Positions 48,132 through 55,080 of a DNA stretch of 64,000 nt are shown piece after piece. Source of the DNA: Bin87 sp963665395 (GTDB taxonomy: Bacteria > Chloroflexota > Dehalococcoidia > Lucifugimonadales > UBA3495); NCBI GenBank assembly GCA_963665395.2, contig OY762251.1:3472001-3536000 (forward strand), written 5' to 3'. A program made the position numbers and the translations under genes. The first letter of the stretch is position 1, and each line of letters opens with the position of its first letter. The notes beneath the pieces were generated by a model. It was not told the DNA's origin, ran no database searches, and saw only the letters and a program-made list of their open reading frames with translations.

Positions 48132-48237
48132 TGTCGCCTCCCAATCGATCCCGGTAAAGCCGGGTGAATTTATCGCTGGGATACGCGGTGTACAGAAATA
48201 CGCGGCCCGCACGCCGCCGATATCTGACATGAACGTA
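48112..48237 (-). pseudogene. C-terminal fragment of a second toxin
   Basis: Between the CoA-transferase stop and the decayed antitoxin the frame VFLYTAYPSDKFTRLYRD, ending GGDNEQQQG, resembles the end of the intact BrnT-like toxin (TAYPSRKYTRDY). The front is missing, so the toxin-antitoxin copy is truncated at the CoA-transferase boundary. Confidence 0.5.
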
Positions 48238-49503
48238 CTACAGCACCCCATCCCGGCGCCACCGTCCGATTTCCTCCGCCGGGTAGCCCAACTCCCCCAG
48301 CACCTCGTCGGTATGCTCGCCCAATGCCGGCAGGTTCCCCGGTTGCAGCGGCGTGTCGGTGAAAGTCGCCGGCGGGCCGGCCATACGGACGGCGCCCAGG
48401 TCGCGGTGCTGCACGTCGATGGCGAGGTTGTTGGCTTCCACCTGGGGATGGTCGAACAGCTCTTCCACGAAGCGCACCGGGCCGGCCGGGACGCCGGCGG
48501 CGTCCAGCAGGGCCAGCCATTCCGCGTTGGTTTTGGCGCGGAAAATGGCTTCGGCGTCGGCGGTAAGCTTCGCGCCAAACTCGGCGGCTTCCTGGGAATA
48601 CTGGTCGTAACCCGCGTCAAAGCGGATGTCGTGCAGGCCGATGACGCCGAGAAGTTTCTGCCGCAGGGCGGCGTTGAGGCAGCCGACCACCAGCATCCCG
48701 TCGGCGGTCTGGTAGAAGCGATAGTAGATGTTGCCGGGAGCCTGGAAGTGCTGGGACTCATAGACTTCCAGCAGGTCCGGGTAGGGCGTACCGGCGGCCC
48801 GCATGGCGTTCATCGATTCCATAATCTGCGCGTGGGGTTCCCGGTCAATGCCGTCGATGCGGACGAAACGCATTCCCAGCATGAGCAGGCTCACCCCGAG
48901 GAGCGATGCCTCCAGCTTCTGGCCCCGGCCGCCGTTCCGCTCGCGGGCGAACAGCGCGCCGCAGACGGCCCACGCCTGGGCCAACCCGCAGGCGGTGTCC
49001 ACCAGCGGACTGGCGACAATTTGCTGGGGCACGCCGTTGGCGACCTTCCCTTCGGCAGTGGCGATGCCCGACATGGCCTGGATGATGATGTCGTAGCCGG
49101 GGCGATAGGCGTCCGGGCCGTCGTGCCCGAAGGCCGAGCCCTCGCAGTAGATGATGCGGGGATTGATGGCGGCCAGAGTTTCGTAGTCAATGCCCAGGCG
49201 TCCGGCCACGTCAGGGCGGTTGTTGGCCAGGACGACGTCGGCCTGCTCGGTGAGCCGGCGCACCACGGCGGCGGATTCCGGTTTGGTCAGGTTCAGGGTC
49301 ATGGAACGCTTGCCCCGGTTGTAGGCCATGAAGGGGCGGCCGTCGGTGGGTATGACCGCCTGGGCGTAGCGCCAGAGGTCGCCCCAGGGTGGTTCCACCT
49401 TGATGACGTTGGCGCCCATGTCGGCCAGCAGCATACCGGCGGTGGGCGTGGCGATCATCGTGGAAAACTCCACAACGTTGATGCCGTCGAGGGGGCCGGG
49501 CAT
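48238..49503 (-). CDS. CaiB/BaiF family CoA-transferase (class III), second copy
   Basis: A 421-residue class III CoA-transferase. LDGINVVEFSTMIATPTAGMLLADMGANVIKVEPPWGD is the N-terminal signature and the catalytic Asp is in RPGYDIIIQAMSGI, unlike the first copy at 38132 which lacks it. Transfer of CoA between organic acids or related substrates is expected. It follows a coiled-coil protein gene by five bases. The boundary with the broken toxin downstream shows that the island was rearranged. Confidence 0.88.
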   Translation of the reverse strand: MPGPLDGINVVEFSTMIATPTAGMLLADMGANVIKVEPPWGDLWRYAQAVIPTDGRPFMAYNRGKRSMTLNLTKPESAAVVRRLTEQADVVLANNRPDVAGRLGIDYETLAAINPRIIYCEGSAFGHDGPDAYRPGYDIIIQAMSGIATAEGKVANGVPQQIVASPLVDTACGLAQAWAVCGALFARERNGGRGQKLEASLLGVSLLMLGMRFVRIDGIDREPHAQIMESMNAMRAAGTPYPDLLEVYESQHFQAPGNIYYRFYQTADGMLVVGCLNAALRQKLLGVIGLHDIRFDAGYDQYSQEAAEFGAKLTADAEAIFRAKTNAEWLALLDAAGVPAGPVRFVEELFDHPQVEANNLAIDVQHRDLGAVRMAGPPATFTDTPLQPGNLPALGEHTDEVLGELGYPAEEIGRWRRDGVL

Positions 49504-49508
49504 GATGC

Positions 49509-50264
49509 TTACTCCGAACGATTGCCGTTCCCGTTGCCGCTGCCATTGAGGCGGTAGGTTACCTGCTCCAGCAGGTCCAGCATTCGGGAGGTCATTTGGG
49601 CCTGGGCCGCTCGCTCTGCAGACAACTCGTCAAGGATGCGCTGCTGGAAGATCCGATTTTCCTGGAGTGCCTGTTCCCGGGCCAGCCGCTCCGCTTCGAG
49701 AGACTGGAGGCGGGCCTGCAATTCGGCTTCGCGTTCCAGGCGGGCCTGTTCGCGCTCGCGCTCGCGGGCCTGCAATTCGGCTTCGCGCAACTGGCGGTTG
49801 GCTTCTAACTCCTTTTCGCGGGCTTGCAACTCCGCCACCCGGAGTTGGCGGTCGGCCTCGCGGGCCTGTTGTTCGGCGGCGTGGGCCTGCTGCTCGGCGG
49901 CGCGGGCCCGGCGGTTCTCTTCAGCCTCTTTTTCGCGGGCCTGCTGCTCGGCGGCGCGGACCTGCCGATTCTCTTCCCGCTCCTTCTCCCGGGCCTGCCG
50001 GTCGGCTTCCCGTTCCTTGCGAGCCTCTTCCTCCCAGTCCTTGCTCTTGAGCAGGGTCCACAATGTTAAAAACATATCCAACACTCCGAAGAAACTGGTC
50101 GCTGCGAAGACTGCCGCCGTGTTCAGTATGGCCGCGCTGAGAATATCGGGCAGCGCCCTCCCGTGAAGCGTGTAGATTTGGATGGTAAATGGCAACGTGG
50201 CAGAGGCGCCGCCCAGGGTGAGCAGCACGTACACGATGACCATGATGACAAGGATGGTTCTCAT
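49509..50264 (-). CDS. Membrane protein with long charged coiled coil
   Basis: A 251-residue protein with two N-terminal helices (ILVIMVIVYVLLTLGGASA and ILSAAILNTAAVFAATSFFG) and then about 160 residues of Arg/Glu/Ala/Gln-rich coiled coil with near-repeats such as AREKEREENRQ, ARAAEQQAHAAEQQ and LREAELQARERER, ending in LLEQVTYRLNGSG. The design resembles the small protein at 9934-10329. TATAAT at 50268-50273 on the minus strand lies three bases before ATG 50264, so a leaderless transcript is possible. Function unknown. Confidence 0.72.
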   Translation of the reverse strand: MRTILVIMVIVYVLLTLGGASATLPFTIQIYTLHGRALPDILSAAILNTAAVFAATSFFGVLDMFLTLWTLLKSKDWEEEARKEREADRQAREKEREENRQVRAAEQQAREKEAEENRRARAAEQQAHAAEQQAREADRQLRVAELQAREKELEANRQLREAELQAREREREQARLEREAELQARLQSLEAERLAREQALQENRIFQQRILDELSAERAAQAQMTSRMLDLLEQVTYRLNGSGNGNGNRSE

Positions 50265-50326
50265 GGGATTATACCGGAAAGGGGTTGCGGTATCAGGAAT
50301 GGAAATGCGGTGGGCATAACACCGGC

Positions 50327-51634
50327 CTACCTGGTGAGCCGCAGACGCTCCGGCCCCAGCCGCAGCGCGTCCGGCGGGATCATTCCGGTCAACTCCGCTG
50401 GCGCATAACCGTGCCCGGCGGGTTCGCCATCGAGCCACGACAAGGCAAGGGCGGCGCGCTCCGCAGGAATGCCTTTCGCCTGTACCAGCACGCGAAAGTC
50501 TCCCAACCCGCCGGGCCTCACCAGATGCGTCAATCCGGTCAGCCAGTCGCGGCCCTCGTCCGAGTGGGCGCCCAGGAGTTCGGGCAAAGCGTCCGGCAGC
50601 AGCCCGTCCGGTCCCACGGGAAGCGTGGTCCAACCGCTTACAGGCTGGTCGGACGAGGGACGGTTCCGGCGGATCGTCTGTAGTCCCAAGCGCGCGAGAA
50701 ACCAGCCTTGAGGGACGTTGCCGACGGCGGTGAGTCCGGCCCTTTCGCCGGCTATTCGCACCGACGTGAAATCCACCTGGGCGGTGATGTCCTGCCGGCC
50801 GGTTTCCTCCAAAGGCGAATCGGTCTGCTGATGCGCGCGGTAGGTAACCAACGTTCCCTGAGGCCGCTGCTCTGGATCGTACAGGTCGGCGGCGCTGCGT
50901 CCGTAGTCGATGGTCAGCGCGAAACCGCGGTCCAACACCGACGCCACCGACGATGCCCAGTCCTCCAGCAGCAGGCAGATTTCCGCAGTCTGCCCGTCGG
51001 CCAATTCTATGCCGAGTTCCGCCAGCCGGCGCTCCAGTGACGGTGTGGACGGTTCGCGGGAGCGCTCCACCAATTGCCCTTCGTACCCGTCAGCCACGTC
51101 GGACTCGACGTCCACGTAAAGTTCGTGCAGCCGGCCGCTATCCATTCGCACGCGATGGACCGGCAGGGCGTCCAGCAACTCGTTGGAAATGACGCAGCCG
51201 ATGCCGCCGCGAAGGGGCAAGCGCAGAGCGTTGGCCGCGATGCGTTGCGCCCGCGCTTCGCTCCGCTCCCGACCGGCGATTGGGCGCAAATCGCCGGCAA
51301 TGTAACGGACGGCCTCGTAAAAACCGTCGGGAAGGGCGGCGGCGGCGGTCAGTATGTCGCGGCACAACAGGCCGTTGCCGGCGCCCGGCTCGACTATGGT
51401 GAAGGGCCGTGGCCGATCCAGCAGCGTCCAGAGGTGAAACAGGTACACGGCCAGCAGCGCGCCAAAGGCCGGATGCGCTTGTGGGCTGGTGTAGTAGTCG
51501 GCTCCGGCGTTATGGCGGGGATAATACCCGCCGGGGCCGTACAACGCCCGCGCCATGTATTCCGAGAAGGTGATGGGGCCGTGGCGCGCAATCCGGCGGC
51601 GAATGGCTCGTTCCGCCGCGGTAGGAATGCTCAT
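50327..51634 (-). CDS. SAM-dependent methyltransferase, MidA/NDUFAF7 family
   Basis: A 435-residue enzyme. The family start is ITFSEYMARALYGPGGYY, the SAM-binding Gly motif is IVEPGAGNGLLCRDIL near 83, followed by ISNELLDALPVHRV and ALTIDYGRSAADLY. In mitochondria NDUFAF7 dimethylates an Arg of the 49-kDa complex I subunit during assembly. The matching Arg is present in the nuoD product here (GYLHRGTEK). That the bacterial enzyme does the same is inference. It is encoded alone, with a GTAGGGGCG repeat just upstream. Confidence 0.85.
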   Translation of the reverse strand: MSIPTAAERAIRRRIARHGPITFSEYMARALYGPGGYYPRHNAGADYYTSPQAHPAFGALLAVYLFHLWTLLDRPRPFTIVEPGAGNGLLCRDILTAAAALPDGFYEAVRYIAGDLRPIAGRERSEARAQRIAANALRLPLRGGIGCVISNELLDALPVHRVRMDSGRLHELYVDVESDVADGYEGQLVERSREPSTPSLERRLAELGIELADGQTAEICLLLEDWASSVASVLDRGFALTIDYGRSAADLYDPEQRPQGTLVTYRAHQQTDSPLEETGRQDITAQVDFTSVRIAGERAGLTAVGNVPQGWFLARLGLQTIRRNRPSSDQPVSGWTTLPVGPDGLLPDALPELLGAHSDEGRDWLTGLTHLVRPGGLGDFRVLVQAKGIPAERAALALSWLDGEPAGHGYAPAELTGMIPPDALRLGPERLRLTR

Positions 51635-51660
51635 GCCGGCCGATACCTAACCGCTACCAT

Positions 51661-51688
51661 GTGGGGGCGAATAATTATTCGCCCCTAC
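51661..51688. repeat. 28-bp palindromic repeat, GTAGGGGCG family
   Basis: GTGGGGGCGAATAA (51661-51674) pairs with TTATTCGCCCCTAC (51675-51688), with one non-Watson-Crick position (G opposite T). It lies between the MidA-type gene and a hypothetical gene. Confidence 0.83.
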
Positions 51689-51700
51689 CCACGCCGCTGG

Positions 51701-52057
51701 CTACCGATACATCGGCTTGAAGAAGCTGTGCAGGAAGTTGTTGCGGTGGGCCCAGGAATGGGCGCGCTTGAGGACGGCGTTGGGTATCGGTTCGGCGCGT
51801 CGATGGGTGATGCGCAAGGTCTCGTATTCGGCCAACTCCGGCGGGGCGTCGGCAGTGTAGAGCAGTTCGCAGCCCTCGCCTTCGGCGTAGAGTTTCAAAC
51901 TGTCGAATCCCTTCACGCGCCGTCCCGGGGTCTGATAGACGTAAAACTCGGTGCTGCCGACCAGTTCGTCGAAGTGGTCGTTGCCGTTGCCGCGGCCTCC
52001 GCCCTGGCGTATCTGGTCGCGTCCAATGCCGTAGTTTCTCAGACTTCTACGCTGCAT
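51701..52057 (-). CDS. Hypothetical protein
   Basis: A 118-residue protein, no signal or membrane helix, with TEFYVYQTPGRRVKGFDSLKLYAEGEGCELLYTA and a basic C-terminal helix (RAHSWAHRNNFLHSFFK). I recognise no family. The start ATG 52057 is taken because the codons above it look non-coding. It is divergent in composition from its neighbours and lies between two other hypothetical genes. Confidence 0.5.
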   Translation of the reverse strand: MQRRSLRNYGIGRDQIRQGGGRGNGNDHFDELVGSTEFYVYQTPGRRVKGFDSLKLYAEGEGCELLYTADAPPELAEYETLRITHRRAEPIPNAVLKRAHSWAHRNNFLHSFFKPMYR

Positions 52058-52111
52058 GATGGCGTTCCCCCTCACCCCAACCCTCTCCCTCGGCGGGAGA
52101 GGGGGTTATGT

Positions 52112-52420
52112 TCAGCTTTCGCGCAACAATCCGGGCCTGATGGTGCCGTTCCAGTCGCTGTCAGTGTCGCGGGCTCTGATGGCATTGACCAAGTCCGCCA
52201 GGTCCGACCCGTGCAGAAGTTTCAAGTCTTCATAGGTTTGTCGCCCGGCGAGGACGCGGATGGCGTCATGGAGGTTATCCACGTAGGCCACGGCAGCGCG
52301 CCCGGCAGCCAGGGTGTCATGGCGAACCCTGATGTTTTCCAGTTGCTCGATCCAGTCGATTTGCCGGGCCACCTGCTCGAAGGGTTCTTCGGGATCCGGT
52401 TGGTGTGTTGCCGTGGTCAT
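52112..52420 (-). CDS. Hypothetical protein
   Basis: A 102-residue acidic, probably helical protein: PEEPFEQVARQIDWIEQLEN, AYVDNLHDAIRVLAG and LKLLHGSDLADLVNAIRA. No domain recognised. ATG 52420 is chosen over a longer start that overlaps the SMP-30 gene. The gene lies close after the SMP-30 lactonase gene and in the same direction. Confidence 0.5.
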   Translation of the reverse strand: MTTATHQPDPEEPFEQVARQIDWIEQLENIRVRHDTLAAGRAAVAYVDNLHDAIRVLAGRQTYEDLKLLHGSDLADLVNAIRARDTDSDWNGTIRPGLLRES

Positions 52421-52463
52421 TGAAAGGGCCTCCAGATCCGAGGGCTTGCATCCGTGATTGTGG

Positions 52464-53375
52464 TTATGGATAAATGGCCCAACCCACCCGGTCGGTTTTT
52501 GCGTGGAAGAAATGGCCATCGGTGGACGTTACGAACACGTCGGTCAAGTCGGGACCGCCGAAGCAGACGTTGGTGGGTCGGGTGGCGGCAACAGGATGAG
52601 TTTCGATGACCCGGCCGGTTGGTGAGAAAACATAGAGCATGGGGCCGGGTCCGCCGGTGGGCCAGCCGGCGGTAGCGATGATGTTGCCGTCGGCGTCCAG
52701 GCACATACCGTCAATGCCTCTGTGCACCCGGTTGGCGTCGCGTCCGAAGGTGTGAAGAGTGGCGTAGGCGCCCAGGGATCCATCGGCGTTGATGGGATAG
52801 GCGCGCAGCTCCCGGTCAATATCGATGCGGTCGCTGTTGCTCTCCGCCACGTAAAGGGTGTTGCCGTCAGGGGATACCAGGATCCCATTGGGCATGGTGG
52901 TGTCGTAGGTGGACCGGACGGTTCGATACGAACCATCCTCCTGGGGCACGGCGCACAGTACCGAGCGGTGGTCCAGCTGTTCCACTTCATGCGGGTCAAT
53001 GTTGCCGGTGTTCCAGGGGTTGGTGAACCAGATGCGGCCTTGAACGTCGATGGCAAGGTCATTGGGCGTGTTGAGCGGCACGCCGTCGAGATTGTCAGCG
53101 GCGGTAACCATGCTGCCATCGGGGTCGAACCGCACGATGGCGCGCCCGTTCTGGCAGCACCCGAAGAGCCGGCCCTGGGCGTCAAAGGCCAGTCCGTTGG
53201 TGCGGTTGGTGTTTTCCCGATAGACGGAAAACTCGCCCGACCTGGGGTTGTAGGCGTAGATGCGGCTGGCGTGGATATGCGTGAACAGCGCCACCTCGCC
53301 GTTCCAGGCCGGGCCTTCGGTAATGCCTCCCGGCGGGTCTTCAAAACGGTTGAGCAGGCTGAAGCGCCACGACAT
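52464..53375 (-). CDS. SMP-30/gluconolactonase-family protein
   Basis: A 303-residue six-bladed beta-propeller, usually a metal-dependent lactonase. ITEGPAWNGEVALFTH carries the first metal Glu, NTPNDLAIDVQGRIWFTNPW the second ligand Asn and GIDGMCLDADGNIIATAG the third (Asp) ligand. NTNRTNGLAFDAQGRLFGC supplies another. Substrate in the cell is probably a sugar lactone; related proteins act with sugar dehydrogenases such as the Gfo/Idh/MocA enzyme at 3.2 kb. It starts 124 bases before a 133-bp MITE. Confidence 0.88.
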   Translation of the reverse strand: MSWRFSLLNRFEDPPGGITEGPAWNGEVALFTHIHASRIYAYNPRSGEFSVYRENTNRTNGLAFDAQGRLFGCCQNGRAIVRFDPDGSMVTAADNLDGVPLNTPNDLAIDVQGRIWFTNPWNTGNIDPHEVEQLDHRSVLCAVPQEDGSYRTVRSTYDTTMPNGILVSPDGNTLYVAESNSDRIDIDRELRAYPINADGSLGAYATLHTFGRDANRVHRGIDGMCLDADGNIIATAGWPTGGPGPMLYVFSPTGRVIETHPVAATRPTNVCFGGPDLTDVFVTSTDGHFFHAKTDRVGWAIYP

Positions 53376-53498
53376 ATCGGCAATCTCCTGTTACGCAAGG
53401 GCAAATTGGGGGTATCCTCGTCAATGTTACGATTACACGAGCATTGCCGCGATTGTAGCAGGCGGCGACGGACAGCGGCAACGGCGAGAGAAGTTCTG

Positions 53499-53631
53499 CA
53501 GGGCTTGTGCAAAGTCCTTTTCACCCGCTCTTGGTGAGCCTGTCGAACCATCCGTTGATTGCGAGGGGCATCCTTCGACAAGCTCAGGATGAGCGGGAAA
53601 AGGGCTACGCGGTGACTTTGCACAAGCCCTG
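53499..53631. mobile_element. 133-bp MITE with 18-bp terminal repeats and 9-bp target duplication
   Basis: Perfect terminal inverted repeats CAGGGCTTGTGCAAAGTC (53499-53516) and GACTTTGCACAAGCCCTG (53614-53631) are flanked by the direct repeat GAAGTTCTG (53490-53498 and 53632-53640). The interior is also largely palindromic (GAGCCTGTCGAACCATCC against CCTTCGACAAGCTCAGGATG). There is no gene inside. The terminal repeats share GCAAAGTC and CAGG with the ISAs1-like remnant at 43124-43462. Confidence 0.88.
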
Positions 53632-53661
53632 GAAGTTCTGGCAGGCCCTTTCGATTATTCC

Positions 53662-53690
53662 CGTCATTCCGGACTTGATCCGGAATCCAG
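53662..53690. repeat. dRS3-like inverted repeat, copy 4 (opposite orientation)
   Basis: CGTCATTCCGG, ACTTGATCC and GGAATCCAG, with ATTCC/GGAAT arms, in reverse orientation to the others. Confidence 0.7.
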
Positions 53691-53732
53691 GAACGTCTTG
53701 CTGCTGCTAAGGTTCCTCAACGCCAGCATCTT

Positions 53733-53758
53733 CTGGATTCCGGCTTTCGCGAATGACG
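53733..53758. repeat. dRS3-like repeat, copy 5 (degenerate)
   Basis: CTGGATTCCGGCTTTCGC followed by GAATGACG, lacking two or three bases of the usual CGG arm. Confidence 0.65.
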
Positions 53759-53835
53759 GCGATGGTGCGATTGCCCTGTCCTTATGCCGACGGGTTTTGA
53801 CATTCAGTTTGCCGGCCGCTAGCATCCGAATCGCC

Positions 53836-55077
53836 ATGCCTGAGTTTTTCAACGTCTTGCCTCCCGCCGATGCGTTGGCGCTGTTGCTGGATCGTCTCCC
53901 GCCGGAACCCGCGGTCGGGGTTTCGCTGGTCCCTACGCCGGATTCTCTCGGTCGGGTCACTGCCGAAGCGGTTCTTGCCCCTGAATCGCTGCCGCTGTTT
54001 CCCCGTTCTGCCATGGACGGTTACAGCCTCCGCGCCTCTGATACCTACGGCGCCAGCGACGGCCTGCCGGCCTGGTTCACCGTGACCGGAGAGGTGCCAA
54101 TGGGTCGTGCGCCGGAGGTTACGGTAGGCGAGGGAGAAGCCGCCGTCGCCTATACCGGCGGGATGTTGGCCGGGAACGCCGACGCCGTCGTAATGGTTGA
54201 AAACACCCAGTATATCGACGCCGATACCATCGAAGTAATGCGCCCGGTGGCGCCCGGCGAAAATGTGGCTCAACCCGGTGAGGACGTCGAGGCCGGAAGC
54301 GTCGTTTTACCGGCCGGTCACGTGATACGCCCCCAGGACGTCGGCGCTTTGCTGGCGGTGGGGCTTACGCAAGTTTCGGTAGCAGACCGACCTCACGTGG
54401 GCATCCTGTCAATGGGCGACGAGATCGTGCCACCGCGCACGGCGCCCGGCCTGGGACAGGTTCGGGACATCAACACCTACTCAGTCGCCGCGCAAGTGGC
54501 GGCCTGGGGTGGAACTCCCGTCCCGCTGGGGTTGGTGGGCGATGACTACGAAGAACAACTGGACGCGGCCCGGCGGGGTTTTGCCGACACGGACATCCTG
54601 GTATTGTCGGCCGGCAGTTCGGTCAGCGCCCGGGACCGCACGGTGGACATAGTGTCCGCGCTGGGGCGACCGGGGCCGCTGGTTCATGGCCTGGCCCTAA
54701 GACCCGGAAAGCCGGCCATCGTGGGTCTCTGTGATGACAAGCCGGTAATTGGATTGCCCGGGAATCCGGTTTCCGCAATGGTGGTCAGCCACCTGCTCGT
54801 CCGGCCGACGCTTTACCGGCTCATGGGTTGTGTTGCTCCGCCACCCGATTCGGAACGCACCGCCACCTTAGGCCAGGACATACCGTCCGCTCCGGGCAGA
54901 GAGGACTACGTGCCCGTCCAGCTGATCGAGGACGGCAAAGGCGCTCCGACTGCGCATCCGGTATGGGGCAAAAGCGGCCTGATATTCACGTTAGTGAAGG
55001 CGGGCGGCATCGTGCGAGTGCCCCCAGACGCCAGCGGGATATATGCCGGGGAACAAGTGTCGGTGTGGGGTTTTTAG
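53836..55077 (+). CDS. moeA: Molybdopterin molybdotransferase
   Basis: A 413-residue MoeA protein that inserts molybdate into adenylated molybdopterin. SLPLFPRSAMDGYSLRASDTYG, TGGMLAGNADAVVMVENT, VGILSMGDEIVPP and the C-terminal GLPGNPVSAMVVSHLLVRP follow in family order. The GD motif GDE and SAGSSVSARDR match domain III. ATG 53836 is chosen, because upstream codons belong to the repeat region. It is followed by a second moeA-like gene three bases later. Confidence 0.93.
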   Translation: MPEFFNVLPPADALALLLDRLPPEPAVGVSLVPTPDSLGRVTAEAVLAPESLPLFPRSAMDGYSLRASDTYGASDGLPAWFTVTGEVPMGRAPEVTVGEGEAAVAYTGGMLAGNADAVVMVENTQYIDADTIEVMRPVAPGENVAQPGEDVEAGSVVLPAGHVIRPQDVGALLAVGLTQVSVADRPHVGILSMGDEIVPPRTAPGLGQVRDINTYSVAAQVAAWGGTPVPLGLVGDDYEEQLDAARRGFADTDILVLSAGSSVSARDRTVDIVSALGRPGPLVHGLALRPGKPAIVGLCDDKPVIGLPGNPVSAMVVSHLLVRPTLYRLMGCVAPPPDSERTATLGQDIPSAPGREDYVPVQLIEDGKGAPTAHPVWGKSGLIFTLVKAGGIVRVPPDASGIYAGEQVSVWGF

Positions 55078-55080
55078 AGC

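Larger units (their letters stand above)
53376..53835. other. Repeat-rich intergenic region before moeA
   Basis: No gene. The region holds a 133-bp MITE with target duplication and two dRS3-like repeats in opposite orientation. Confidence 0.8.
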
